64,000 nt of DNA, from positions 1,922,001 through 1,986,000 of the forward strand of contig NZ_LR134355.1 in the NCBI RefSeq assembly GCF_900637205.1, in the 5' to 3' direction. The translations under genes were made by a program, and so were the position numbers. The stretch comes from Mycolicibacterium chitae (GTDB lineage Bacteria > Actinomycetota > Actinomycetes > Mycobacteriales > Mycobacteriaceae). Under the pieces are notes generated by a model that was not told the origin of the DNA, made no database searches, and saw nothing but the letters and a program-made list of their open reading frames with translations. This document shows positions 28,038 to 37,020 of this stretch, in pieces. Every line of letters starts with the position of its first letter. The stretch's first letter is position 1.

Positions 28038-29641
28038 GGAATCAGCTTGCCCGGGTTGAGGATTCCGGCCGGATCCAGCGAGGCCTTGACCGCGCGCAGG
28101 ATCTGGACGCCGAGGGGGCCGACCTCGTCGGTCATCCACGGGCGATGGTCGGCGCCGACCGCGTGGTGGTGGGTGATGGTGCCGCCGGTGCGCACGATGG
28201 CCTCGCAGGCCGCCCGCTTGGCCGCGGTCCACTGGGTGATCACCTCGGCCGGGGTGGCGCCGCGCTGGCCGGCGACCACCGTGAAGTACAGCGACGCCCC
28301 GGTGGGATACACATGGGAAATGTGGCACATCACCAGTGCGGGCGTGCCGGATTCGGCCAGTGTCTCGGTCAGCGCGGCGGTGACGGCGGCCTTGAGCGGC
28401 TCGAGGTTGGCCCAGGTGGTCGCGGTCTCCAGGGTCTCGCACAGCGCACCGGCGGCCAGCAGCGAGTCCCGCAGATACGGCGCTGAGAACCGGCCCTGCT
28501 CCCAGGCCCGCGCGGGCTGCTCACCCAGCGATGTCGCACCCCGGGATTCCAGTAGCGCGCGGGTCTCGGCGTGCCGGCTCTCGGCGTGCTCGGCGGTGCC
28601 CTCGAACAAGGTGATGGCCAGGCAGCCGCCGGTGAGTTGTTGTTCGCCGATGTGCTCGGTGGTGGCCAGGTTGACGCCGGTCTCGGCCTCGTCGGACAGC
28701 CGGATCACCGTGGGGCCGGTGCCGGTCTGCACCACGGCGCGCAGCGCAGCCGCCCCGGTGGCGAAGTCCGGGAACGACCAGGCCTCGTAGCGCGTGGTCG
28801 CCGGCACCGGATGCACCCGCACCCGGACCCGCGTGATGATGCCGAGGACGCCCTCGGACCCGATGATTAACTCCCGCAGATCAGGTCCGGCCGCCGAGGC
28901 GGGCGCGCGACCGAGGTCCAGCACGCCGACCGGTGTCACGGCGGTCAGCCCGCGGATCATGTCGTCGAACCGGCCGTAGCCGGCCGAGTCCTGGCCGGAG
29001 GAACGGGTGGCCGCGAACCCGCCGATGGTCGCGAACTGGAAACTCTGCGGGAAGTGTCCGAGGGAGAACCCGCGCTCGCCGAGCAGTTCCTCGGCCCGCG
29101 GACCGGTGACCCCGGCCCCCAGTTCGGCCTCGCCGGAGACCTCGTCGAACTGCAGCAGGGCGTCGAAGCGCCGCAGGTCCAGCGTGATTGCGGCGGAGAA
29201 CGGGCCGCGGATCGGGTCCAGGCCGCCGACGACGCTGGTGCCGCCCCCGAACGGGACGACGGCGATACCGTGCTCGGCGCAGTACCGCAGCACCTCGCCG
29301 ATCTCGTCCTCGGCGCCGGGGGTGAGCACCGCGTCCGGGGCGTCCTGCTCGCCGCGTTCGGTCCGGCGCAGCAGATCGAGCGTGGATTTGCCGCCGGCGC
29401 GCAGCAACCGGGCCTCGTCATCGACGCTGCAGTGCTCTTCGCCGACGATCGCGGTCAGCGCCGCGCGGTGCGGTTCGGCCAGCGCCGACGGGCGCACGCG
29501 GACCTCGTCGAGTCGCAGCTCGGGCCGCTCGGTCTGCTCGACGCCGAGCGCCTGGGTGAGCAGGGTGCGGATCCCGTCGGACAGCGGCTTGGCCGCGGCG
29601 GGGTCGCCCCAGGCGTTCCATTTCATCGGCGGCACAGTCAT
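28034..29641 (-). CDS. FAD-binding oxidase, alkyldihydroxyacetonephosphate synthase-like (Rv2251-type)
   Basis: 535 aa. The PCMH-type FAD-binding domain has PFGGGTSVVGG (about residue 130) and IGSEGVLGIITRV. The C-terminal cap ends with HHHAVGADH and NPGKLIP. These are features of the alkyl-DHAP synthase/glycolate oxidase family, and the HHH motif is shared with alkyl-DHAP synthase. Whether it makes ether lipids is unknown. It is coupled to dgkA and divergent from a TetR gene 17 bp away, which probably regulates it. Confidence 0.87.
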   Translation of the reverse strand: MTVPPMKWNAWGDPAAAKPLSDGIRTLLTQALGVEQTERPELRLDEVRVRPSALAEPHRAALTAIVGEEHCSVDDEARLLRAGGKSTLDLLRRTERGEQDAPDAVLTPGAEDEIGEVLRYCAEHGIAVVPFGGGTSVVGGLDPIRGPFSAAITLDLRRFDALLQFDEVSGEAELGAGVTGPRAEELLGERGFSLGHFPQSFQFATIGGFAATRSSGQDSAGYGRFDDMIRGLTAVTPVGVLDLGRAPASAAGPDLRELIIGSEGVLGIITRVRVRVHPVPATTRYEAWSFPDFATGAAALRAVVQTGTGPTVIRLSDEAETGVNLATTEHIGEQQLTGGCLAITLFEGTAEHAESRHAETRALLESRGATSLGEQPARAWEQGRFSAPYLRDSLLAAGALCETLETATTWANLEPLKAAVTAALTETLAESGTPALVMCHISHVYPTGASLYFTVVAGQRGATPAEVITQWTAAKRAACEAIVRTGGTITHHHAVGADHRPWMTDEVGPLGVQILRAVKASLDPAGILNPGKLIP

Positions 29642-29658
29642 GCGTTACAGTATTACAG

Positions 29659-30240
29659 ATGCTGTCAATCAGTAATGCACACCCGGCCGTCGAGGAGCGC
29701 ATCCTCGCCGCCGCGGCCAGCTGCGTGCGCGACTACGGGATCGAGCGGGTGACCCTCGCCGAGATCGCCCGGCGCGCCCGCGTGAGCCGTCCGACCATCT
29801 ATCGCCGCTGGCCCGACAGCCAGGCGATCCTGGCCGCGTTGCTCACCCGCCGCGTCACCGAGGTGGCCGCCGAGGTGCCGAGTACCGGCTCGGGCCGCGC
29901 CGCGATCGTGGCGCGCATCGTGGCCGTCGCCCAGCGCCTCGGCCGTGACGAACTGCTCATGGCGGTCATGCATTCGGCCCCCGAGTTCGCGATGACCTAC
30001 ATCTCCGAGCGGCTCGGCACCAGCCAGCAGCTGCTGATCGACGCGCTGGCCGCCGACCTCGGGGCCGCGCAGGCCGACGGCAGTGTGCGCGCCGGTGACC
30101 CGCGGCAGCTGGCCACCATGGTCCTGCTGATCACGCAGTCGACCATCCAGTCCGCGCAGATCGTCGAACCCATCCTGCCCGCCGAGGCCCTGGCGCTCGA
30201 GCTGGGCCGCGCCCTGAACGGATACCTGAGCAATGGCTAG
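29659..30240 (+). CDS. TetR-family transcriptional regulator (Rv2250c-type)
   Basis: 193 aa. The N-terminal TetR HTH (LAEIARRARVSRPTIYRRWPD) is followed by a helical ligand-binding domain. The gene is divergent from the FAD oxidase, with only 17 bp between the two starts, and its 3' end overlaps glpD by 8 nt. It may therefore control both lipid genes. The gap is AT-rich (a TTACAGTATTACAG run) but no clean palindrome is seen. Confidence 0.88.
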   Translation: MLSISNAHPAVEERILAAAASCVRDYGIERVTLAEIARRARVSRPTIYRRWPDSQAILAALLTRRVTEVAAEVPSTGSGRAAIVARIVAVAQRLGRDELLMAVMHSAPEFAMTYISERLGTSQQLLIDALAADLGAAQADGSVRAGDPRQLATMVLLITQSTIQSAQIVEPILPAEALALELGRALNGYLSNG

Positions 30241-31774
30241 TTCCAGTGCGCTCAACGCGGCGCGGCGTCGACACGAACTGGCCGAGCTCGCCGACGGCAT
30301 GGTGCCCGACCTGCTCGTCGTCGGCGGCGGCATCACCGGGGTGGGGATCGCGCTCGACGCGGCCACCCGGGGACTGGACGTGGTCCTCGTCGAACGCCAC
30401 GACCTGGCCTTCGGCACCAGTCGGTGGAGCTCCAAGCTGATCCACGGCGGCCTGCGCTACCTGGCCACCGGCAACGTCGGCATCGCCCGGCGCAGCGCCG
30501 CCGAACGCGGAATCCTGATGTCGCGCAACGCACCTCACCTGGTGCGGGCCATGCCGCAACTGGTCCCGCTGCTGCCGGCCATGGGCCGCGCCGAACGCGC
30601 GCTGGTGCGCGCGGGATTCCTCGCCGGCGACATGCTGCGCCGCCTGGCCGGCACTTCGGCCTCGACGCTGCCGCGGTCGCGGCGCGTGGATGCCCGGCGG
30701 GCCGTCGAACTGGCGCCCACCGTGCTGCGCGACGGCCTCGACGGGGGACTGCTCGCCTACGACGGTCAACTGATCGACGACGCCCGGCTGGTGACCGCCG
30801 TCGCGCGCACCGCGGCCCAGCACGAGGCCCGCATCCTGACCCGGGTGGCCGCCGGCGAGCTCACCGGCACCTCGGCCCGGCTGACCGACATGCTGACGGG
30901 GGAGTCGTTCGACGTGACCGCCCGCGCGGTCATCAACGCCACCGGCGTGTGGGCCGGCGAGTTGGACCCGTCGCTGCGGCTGCGGCCCAGCCGGGGCACG
31001 CACCTGGTGTTCGACGCTGCCGCATTCGGCAATCCCGTTGCCGCGCTGACCATCCCGATCCCCGGTGAGCTCAACCGGTTCGTCTTCGCGATGCCCGAAC
31101 AACTCGGCCGGGTCTACCTCGGGCTGACCGACGAGGACGCGCCCGGACCCATCCCGGACGAACCGCAGCCCACGGCCGCCGAGATCGACTTCCTGCTCGA
31201 CACCGTCAATACGGCGTTGGGTGCCAAGGTCTCCCGCGCCGATGTGCTCGGCAGCTTCGCCGGGCTGCGACCGCTGATCGACACCGGCGCGGGCAGCACC
31301 GCCGACATCTCCCGCGATCACGCGGTCATCGACGCGCCCACCGGCGTGATCAGCATCGTCGGCGGCAAGCTCACCGAGTACCGGCACATGGCCGAGGACG
31401 TCCTGGACCACACCGTGGCGGTGCGCGGGCTGGCGGCCGGGCCGTGCCGCACGCGCAACCTGCCGCTGATCGGCGCACCCGCGAACCCGGGGGCCCGGAT
31501 CGCGACCGCGCCGACCGCGCTGCCGTCGTCGCTGGTGGCCCGCTACGGCGCCGAGGCCGCGAAGGTGATCGCCACGGCTACCTGCGAGCGCCCCACCGAA
31601 CCGGTGGCCGAGGGCATCGACGTGACCCGCGCCGAGTTCGAGTACGCGGTCACCCACGAGGGCGCCCTCGACGTCGGCGACGTGCTGGACCGCCGGACCC
31701 GGATCGGCCTGGTGCCCGCGGACCGCGAACGCGCGGTGGCCGCGGCGCAGGAATTCGTGGCGGCCGTAGGTTAG
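30233..31774 (+). CDS. glpD: Glycerol-3-phosphate dehydrogenase (FAD-dependent)
   Basis: 513 aa. The N-terminal FAD motif GGGITGVGIALDAA (about 27-40) is followed by SSKLIHGGLRYL and the GlpD C-terminal domain. It oxidises glycerol 3-phosphate to dihydroxyacetone phosphate and passes electrons to menaquinone at the membrane. It corresponds by position to glpD1 (Rv2249c) of M. tuberculosis. Its start lies inside the TetR gene's last codons, so the two are co-translated. Its proximity to dgkA and the alkyl-DHAP synthase-like gene suggests a glycerolipid neighbourhood. Confidence 0.92.
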   Translation: MASSSALNAARRRHELAELADGMVPDLLVVGGGITGVGIALDAATRGLDVVLVERHDLAFGTSRWSSKLIHGGLRYLATGNVGIARRSAAERGILMSRNAPHLVRAMPQLVPLLPAMGRAERALVRAGFLAGDMLRRLAGTSASTLPRSRRVDARRAVELAPTVLRDGLDGGLLAYDGQLIDDARLVTAVARTAAQHEARILTRVAAGELTGTSARLTDMLTGESFDVTARAVINATGVWAGELDPSLRLRPSRGTHLVFDAAAFGNPVAALTIPIPGELNRFVFAMPEQLGRVYLGLTDEDAPGPIPDEPQPTAAEIDFLLDTVNTALGAKVSRADVLGSFAGLRPLIDTGAGSTADISRDHAVIDAPTGVISIVGGKLTEYRHMAEDVLDHTVAVRGLAAGPCRTRNLPLIGAPANPGARIATAPTALPSSLVARYGAEAAKVIATATCERPTEPVAEGIDVTRAEFEYAVTHEGALDVGDVLDRRTRIGLVPADRERAVAAAQEFVAAVG

Positions 31775-31778
31775 TACC

Positions 31779-32546
31779 GTGATCGAACTGAAGTCCCCGC
31801 AAGAGATCGAGAAGATGGCCGTCACCGGTCGCTTCGTCGGCGAGACCCTGGCGACGCTGGCGGCGCGCGCCGAACCCGGCGTCAACCTGCTGGAACTCGA
31901 ACGGCACGCCCGCCGGCTGATCGAGGACCGCGGCGCGGAGTCGTGCTATTGGGACTACGCCCCGTCGTTCGGCAGCGGGCCGTTCCGCAATGTCATCTGC
32001 CTGTCGGTCAACGACGCTGTGCTGCACGGGCTTCCGTTCGACTACGTGCTGCGCGACGGCGATCTGCTGAGCATGGACTTCGCCGTCTCGATCGACGGCT
32101 GGGTGGCCGACGCCGCGGTGTCGGTGTCGGTCGGGACCGGTTCGCCGGCCGACGCCGAGCTCATCGCATCGACGCGGGAGGCGTTGGCCGCGGGTATCGC
32201 CGCGGCCAAACCGGGCGGTCACCTCGAGGACATCTCGGCGGCCATCGGCGGGGTCGCCCGCCGGCACGGCTACCGGGTGAACACCGACTTCGGCGGGCAC
32301 GGGCTGGGCCGGACCATGCACGAGGATCCGCACGTGCCCAACCGCGGCAAGCGGGGCCGCGGGCTGCGGCTGAAGCCGGGCATGACGCTGGCGCTGGAGC
32401 CGTGGTGGTCGGCGACCACGGAGAAGATCGTCTTCGATCCGGACGGCTGGACGCTGCGGATGGCCGACGGCTCGTACGGCGCGCACTACGAGCACACCAT
32501 CGCCATCACCGAGGACGGACCGCGCATCCTGACCCTGCCGGGCTAG
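31779..32546 (+). CDS. map: Type I methionine aminopeptidase-like protein
   Basis: 255 aa from GTG 31779. The five metal ligands of MetAP are in place: Asp in SMDFAV, Asp in WVADAAV, His in GGHGLGRTMHEDP, Glu in ALEPWW and Glu in HYEHT. It removes N-terminal methionine from new proteins. M. tuberculosis has two map genes elsewhere, so this is probably an additional copy. It follows glpD by 4 nt and its stop overlaps the convergent LysR gene. A more specialised peptidase role is possible. Confidence 0.87.
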   Translation: MIELKSPQEIEKMAVTGRFVGETLATLAARAEPGVNLLELERHARRLIEDRGAESCYWDYAPSFGSGPFRNVICLSVNDAVLHGLPFDYVLRDGDLLSMDFAVSIDGWVADAAVSVSVGTGSPADAELIASTREALAAGIAAAKPGGHLEDISAAIGGVARRHGYRVNTDFGGHGLGRTMHEDPHVPNRGKRGRGLRLKPGMTLALEPWWSATTEKIVFDPDGWTLRMADGSYGAHYEHTIAITEDGPRILTLPG

Positions 32547-33403
32547 CCGCTGAGCAGGCGGTCGCGCACCTCCGAGAGGGTGTGGCGTTGCCAGAGCGCC
32601 TGCGCCGGGACCAGCAGCGGCGGGTCGACGTCGACGACGCGGACCCGGTCGCCCATCGTCGGTCCCGGCTCCGCGGTGACCAGGGCGATGGCGCCGGTGG
32701 TCAACGGCGCGGCCACCATGGCCGCCCCCTGCACCCGGCTGACCAGGTAGTCCGGTTCGAAGCCCGCGCGCCGGCAGGCGCCCAGCAGAAAGTCGCTGAA
32801 GTACGAGGAACCCGGGGGCGCCCACAGCGCCAGGCGCTCGCCGACGAGGTCGGTGATGGCGATGCCCGCCGCGCGTTCGGCCAGCCGATGCCCGGCCGGG
32901 ATGGCCGCCCGGATCCGGTGATAGCCGATGATCGCGGCGGCCAGCTCGCCGGTCGGTGCCACGCCGCGGCGCAGCGCGAGGTCGATCGAGCCGTCGAGCA
33001 CGGCGGCCAGCAGCGCGTCGGGGTACATCTGGCGCAGTGTGAACGAGACGTCGGGGAAGGCCGTCACGGCCGGTTCGATCAGGGTGTAGACCTCGGCGCC
33101 GGACAGCGCGGGGGTGTGGCCGACGGTCCAGTGCAGGCCGCCGGAGGCCGCGGTACGCACGTGGTCGCCCACGGTGCGCGCGGCGGCCAGCAACGCCCGG
33201 CCCTCCCGCAGCAGGGTCACCCCGGCGGGGGTCAGCGTGATCCGTCGGCCGTCCCGGTCGAACAGCGGTGCGCCCAGGTCGGACTCCAGTTGCCGCACCG
33301 AACTGCTCAGCGCCTGCTGGCTCAGGTGCAGCTGGGCGGCGGCGCGGGTGAAGCTGCCGGCTTCGGCGACGGTCACGAACTGATGCAGCCGACGCAAATC
33401 CAT
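32543..33403 (-). CDS. LysR-family transcriptional regulator
   Basis: 286 aa from ATG 33403; a TTG at 33409 would add two residues. The N-terminal LysR HTH (FVTVAEAGSFTRAAAQLHLS, then SSSVRQLESDLG) precedes a type 2 periplasmic-binding-like effector domain. It is divergent from the SDR at 33478, with a large inverted repeat between the two, so it most likely controls that gene and itself. The effector is unknown. Confidence 0.9.
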   Translation of the reverse strand: MDLRRLHQFVTVAEAGSFTRAAAQLHLSQQALSSSVRQLESDLGAPLFDRDGRRITLTPAGVTLLREGRALLAAARTVGDHVRTAASGGLHWTVGHTPALSGAEVYTLIEPAVTAFPDVSFTLRQMYPDALLAAVLDGSIDLALRRGVAPTGELAAAIIGYHRIRAAIPAGHRLAERAAGIAITDLVGERLALWAPPGSSYFSDFLLGACRRAGFEPDYLVSRVQGAAMVAAPLTTGAIALVTAEPGPTMGDRVRVVDVDPPLLVPAQALWQRHTLSEVRDRLLSG

Positions 33404-33456
33404 GCACAAATAATACTTGTGGAAAGCTCCGATAGATCTGTTTTCTATTTGTGCAT
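33402..33456. promoter_or_regulatory. LysR operator: 11-bp inverted repeat spanning the LysR/SDR gap
   Basis: ATGCACAAATA (33402-33412) and TATTTGTGCAT (33446-33456) are perfect inverted copies separated by 33 bp. Within the left arm CACAA-N7-TTGTG (33405-33421) also forms a smaller symmetric box. The gap is AT-rich against the genome background. A LysR tetramer bridging the two arms is the usual arrangement; binding is inferred. Confidence 0.65.
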
Positions 33457-33477
33457 CGCGGGTCTAGCGTCGGGGCA

Positions 33478-34227
33478 ATGAGCAAACTCACCGGAAAGTC
33501 AGCAGTGGTCGCCGCGGGTGCGAAGAACCTCGGCGGTCTGATCAGCACCACCCTGGCCCAGCAGGGCGTCAACGTCGCCGTGCACTACAACAGCGACGCC
33601 ACCGCACCCGAGGCCGAGCGCACCGTCGCCGCCGTCGAGGCCGCCGGCGCCAAGGCGATCATGTTCCAGGGTGATCTGACGAAGCCCGCGACGGTGACCG
33701 CGCTGTTCAACGCCGCGGCCGGCGCCTTCGACGGCGTGGACATCGCGATCAACACGGTGGGCAAGGTGCTGCGCAAGCCAATCCTGGAAACCACTGAGGC
33801 CGAATATGATTCGATGTTCGACATCAACGCCAAGGCGGCGTACTTCTTCCTGCAGGAGGCGGGCCGGCGGCTAAACGACGGCGGGTCGATCACCACGATC
33901 GTGACGGCGCTGCTGGCGGCCTACACCGACGGCTACTCGACCTACGGCGGCTCCAAGAGCCCCGTCGAGCATTTCGTGCGCGCGGCGTCCAAGGAGTTCG
34001 GTGTCCGCGGCATCAACGTCAACAACGTGGCGCCGGGCCCGATGGACACGCCGTTCTTCTATCCGCAGGAGACCCCGGAGCGCGTCGAGTTCCACAAGTC
34101 GCAGGCGATGGGGAACCGGCTGACGAAGATCGAGGACATCGCGCCGCTGGTGGTGTTCCTCGCCGGCGACGGCCACTGGATCAACGGGCAGACCATCTTC
34201 GCCAACGGCGGCTACACCACCCGCTGA
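33478..34227 (+). CDS. SDR-family oxidoreductase with unusual active site
   Basis: 249 aa. Overall SDR fold, but motifs differ from the standard. The cofactor loop reads AGAKNLGG in place of TGxxxGxG, NAG is replaced by NTVG, and the position of the catalytic serine, 13 residues before the YGGSK tyrosine, is a threonine. Tyr and Lys are kept. NAPGPMDTPFF-like text (VAPGPMDTP) marks the C-terminal end of the domain. It is divergent from the LysR regulator and ends at a strong bidirectional terminator. Confidence 0.85.
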   Translation: MSKLTGKSAVVAAGAKNLGGLISTTLAQQGVNVAVHYNSDATAPEAERTVAAVEAAGAKAIMFQGDLTKPATVTALFNAAAGAFDGVDIAINTVGKVLRKPILETTEAEYDSMFDINAKAAYFFLQEAGRRLNDGGSITTIVTALLAAYTDGYSTYGGSKSPVEHFVRAASKEFGVRGINVNNVAPGPMDTPFFYPQETPERVEFHKSQAMGNRLTKIEDIAPLVVFLAGDGHWINGQTIFANGGYTTR

Positions 34228-34234
34228 GCCCGGT

Positions 34235-34283
34235 GATTTCGGTGCGCGCAGTTGCGGCCACCGCAACCGGGCGCACCGAAATC
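34235..34283. terminator. Bidirectional terminator hairpin between convergent SDR and accD6
   Basis: Nested perfect stems: GATTTCGGTGCGC pairs with GCGCACCGAAATC (13 bp), enclosing GTTGCGG pairing with CCGCAAC (7 bp) around a CCA loop, with 3-nt internal bulges. It sits 8 nt after the SDR stop and 7 nt after the accD6 stop on the other strand, so it can serve both. No U-run, as is common in mycobacteria. Confidence 0.8.
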
Positions 34284-34289
34284 GCTAGC

Positions 34290-35711
34290 TCACAGGGGGA
34301 TGTTCTTGTGCCGGCCGCGGCGCGCGGGCGCCTCGGCCAGCGCCTGGGTCAGCACGCTGCGGGTCTGCGCGGGATCGATCTTGGCGTCGACGACGCCGAT
34401 CTCGATGGCGCTGTCCACGCCGCCGGCGATCCGCTCGTGCTCGATGGCCAGTTCCTCGTGCAGCGCCTCGCGCTCGTGCTCGGGCGCGGCGGCCAGCTTC
34501 TTCTTGTGCAGGATGCCGACCGCGGCCTTGGCGCCCATCACGGCGACCTCGGCGTCGGGCCAGGCGAACACCTTGGTGGCGTTCAGCGACCGCGAGTTCA
34601 TCGCGATGTAGGCGCCGCCGTAGATCTTGCGGGTGACCAGCGTGACGCGGGGGACCGAGGACTCGCCGAAGGCGTGCAGCAGCTTCGCGCCGCGACGCAC
34701 GACGCCGCCCCATTCTTGATCCACCCCGGGCAGGTAACCGGGCACGTCCACGACGACCACCAGCGGGATGCCGAACGCGTCGCACAGCCGCACGAAACGC
34801 GCCGACTTCTCGGCACTTTCGGAATTCAGGCAACCACCGAGGCGCAGCGGGTTGTTGGCGATCACGCCGACGGAGCGCCCGGCCAGCCGACCCAGGCCCA
34901 CCACGATCGACGGGGCCCACTTGGACTGGAACTCCTCGAAGGGCACACCCTCGTCGAGCAGCGCGTCGATCAGCGGGTGCACGTCGTAGGCGCGGCGCGC
35001 GGACTCCGGCAGCAGCGCCTTGAGGTCGGTGTCGCCGGCCTCGGCCTTGCTGCGGTCGAAATGGCCCTGCTGGCAGAACAATCCGACCAGCCGGCGGCCG
35101 CGCTCGTAGGCGTCGAGCTCGTCGTCGGCGACGATGTGGCAGACGCCGGACTTCTTGTGGTGCGCCTCAGGGCCACCGAGGGAGACCATGTCGACGTCCT
35201 CGCCGGTGACGCTGCGGACCACGTCGGGGCCGGTCACGAAGACCTTGCTCTCCGGGGCCATCACGATGACGTCGGTCAGCGCCGGGCCGTAGGCCGCGCC
35301 GCCGGCCGCGAAGCCGACGACGACCGAGATCTGCGGGATGTAACCGGAGGCGCGGATCATCGCCTCGAAGACCAGGCCCACCGCGTGCAGCGCCTTGACG
35401 CCCTCGGCCAGCCGCGCGCCGCCGGAGTGCCAGATACCCACGATGGGGCTCTGCTCGGCGATGGCGACGTCGTAGGCGTTGACGATGTGGCGGCATCCGT
35501 CGACGCCCATCGCCCCGCCCATCACGGTGCCGTCGGTGCAGAACGCGACGGTCCGCACACCGTTGACGTTGCCCGCCGCGGCAAGCACACCCGAGCGGTC
35601 CCTTTCGTGCAGCAGCTCGACGCTGCCGTCGTCGAAGAAGGTGGACAGTCGCAGCAGCGGATCGCGGGGATCCAGCGACTCGTTTACCGCGTCGGGGGCC
35701 ATGGTCGTCAT
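34290..35711 (-). CDS. accD6: Acyl-CoA carboxylase beta (carboxyltransferase) subunit AccD6
   Basis: 473 aa. Carboxyltransferase domain with WHSGGARLAEG and VVGFAAGGAAYGPAL in the N-terminal half and PGYLPGVDQEWGGVVRRGAK in the C-terminal half. With an AccA biotin subunit it carboxylates acetyl-CoA to malonyl-CoA, the building block for FAS-II. Ideal Shine-Dalgarno (AGGAGA) before the ATG at 35711. It is the last gene of the fabD-acpM-kasA-kasB-accD6 operon, 24 nt after kasB. It matches Rv2247 in sequence and position. Confidence 0.95.
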   Translation of the reverse strand: MTTMAPDAVNESLDPRDPLLRLSTFFDDGSVELLHERDRSGVLAAAGNVNGVRTVAFCTDGTVMGGAMGVDGCRHIVNAYDVAIAEQSPIVGIWHSGGARLAEGVKALHAVGLVFEAMIRASGYIPQISVVVGFAAGGAAYGPALTDVIVMAPESKVFVTGPDVVRSVTGEDVDMVSLGGPEAHHKKSGVCHIVADDELDAYERGRRLVGLFCQQGHFDRSKAEAGDTDLKALLPESARRAYDVHPLIDALLDEGVPFEEFQSKWAPSIVVGLGRLAGRSVGVIANNPLRLGGCLNSESAEKSARFVRLCDAFGIPLVVVVDVPGYLPGVDQEWGGVVRRGAKLLHAFGESSVPRVTLVTRKIYGGAYIAMNSRSLNATKVFAWPDAEVAVMGAKAAVGILHKKKLAAAPEHEREALHEELAIEHERIAGGVDSAIEIGVVDAKIDPAQTRSVLTQALAEAPARRGRHKNIPL

Positions 35712-35735
35712 CTATTCTCCTAAGCCGTTATGGCT

Positions 35736-36986
35736 CTAGTACTTGCCGAAGGCGAGTGCGACGTTGTGCCCGCCGAATCCGAATGAGTTGTTCACCGCGT
35801 ACCGGTAATCGCCGGTCCGCGGCTGGTCCGCCACCACATCCAGATCGATCTCGGGATCGAGATTCTTCAGGTTGAGGGTGGGCGGGACGACCCCGTCACG
35901 CAGCGCCAGCACTGTGAGGATCGACTCGACGGCGCCGACGGCGCCGACCGAGTGCCCCAGTGCCGACTTGGGCGCGTAGACCGCGGGTCGGTGGCTGCCC
36001 ATCGCGTTGTTGATCGCCTTACCTTCGGCGACATCACCGACATTGGTGCCGGTGGCGTGGGCGTTGATGTGATCGATGTCGGTGGGCTGCAGACCCGCGA
36101 GTTCGACGGCCCGTGAAATCGCGTGACCGGCGCGCGCGCCGTTGGGGTCCGGGGCCACCATGTGGAAACCGTCGGAGGTGACCGACGCGCCCATGATGCG
36201 GGCCAGGATGTTGGCGCCGCGGGCCTTGGCGTGCTCCTCGGTCTCGATGACCAGCAGGGCACCGCCCTCGCCGAAGACGAAACCGTTGCGGTCCTTGTCG
36301 AACGGCCGACACGCGCCCGGCGGGTCGTCGTTGGTGTTGGACAACACGATGCGCATCTGGGCGAACCCGGCGATGGGCACCGCTTCGATCTTCGTCTCGA
36401 CGCCACCGCAGATGGCCATGTCGGCCTCGCCGTAGACGATGTTGCGCCAGGCATTGGCGATGGCTTCCGAGCCGGATGCACACGCCGAGATCGCGGTGTT
36501 CACACCGGCTTTGGCGCCGCGCTCGAGGCCGACGACGGCGGCCGCGCCGTTGGGCATGAACATCTGGACGACGAGCGGGGACACCGCCCGCAGGCCGCGC
36601 GCCCGCATCCCGTCATAGGCGAAGACCAGTTCCTCGGCCGAGCCCAGGCCGGTGCCGATGGACACCATCAAACGGTCGGTGTCGACCTCGGGTGAGCCGG
36701 CGTGTTCCCACACACGCCGGCCCAGCACCGTGGCCATCTTCTGCAGGTAGGACATACGTCGGAGTTCGACTTTGTTCAGTTCGCCGTCGAAATCCTCGAG
36801 CAGGTGCCCCCCGATACGCACCGGTAGGTCGTACTCCTCGATGAACGGATCCTCGAGCTTGCGGATCCCGCTCTGACCGTCGAGAAGTGCCTTCCATGTC
36901 GACTCCGCGTCGGTTGCCAAGGCCGTCGTCATGGCGACGCCGGTGACAACTACATCCGGGAGACCGTTTCCAGTAGTAACTCCCAT
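35736..36986 (-). CDS. kasB: Beta-ketoacyl-ACP synthase KasB
   Basis: 416 aa from ATG 36986. The thiolase fold has catalytic Cys169 (ISACASG), the NAHATGT histidine and the [10 protein letters not shown] lysine/histidine. KasB extends AcpM-bound meromycolate chains to full length in the last FAS-II cycles. The reading frame is open to 37112, but the extra part is out-of-family and covers the kasA stop. The gap to kasA is 34 nt. It corresponds to Rv2246. Confidence 0.95.
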   Translation of the reverse strand: MGVTTGNGLPDVVVTGVAMTTALATDAESTWKALLDGQSGIRKLEDPFIEEYDLPVRIGGHLLEDFDGELNKVELRRMSYLQKMATVLGRRVWEHAGSPEVDTDRLMVSIGTGLGSAEELVFAYDGMRARGLRAVSPLVVQMFMPNGAAAVVGLERGAKAGVNTAISACASGSEAIANAWRNIVYGEADMAICGGVETKIEAVPIAGFAQMRIVLSNTNDDPPGACRPFDKDRNGFVFGEGGALLVIETEEHAKARGANILARIMGASVTSDGFHMVAPDPNGARAGHAISRAVELAGLQPTDIDHINAHATGTNVGDVAEGKAINNAMGSHRPAVYAPKSALGHSVGAVGAVESILTVLALRDGVVPPTLNLKNLDPEIDLDVVADQPRTGDYRYAVNNSFGFGGHNVALAFGKY

Positions 36987-37020
36987 TGCTCCTGCGTATG
37001 TCCCTTCTGGTGATCCCGAC

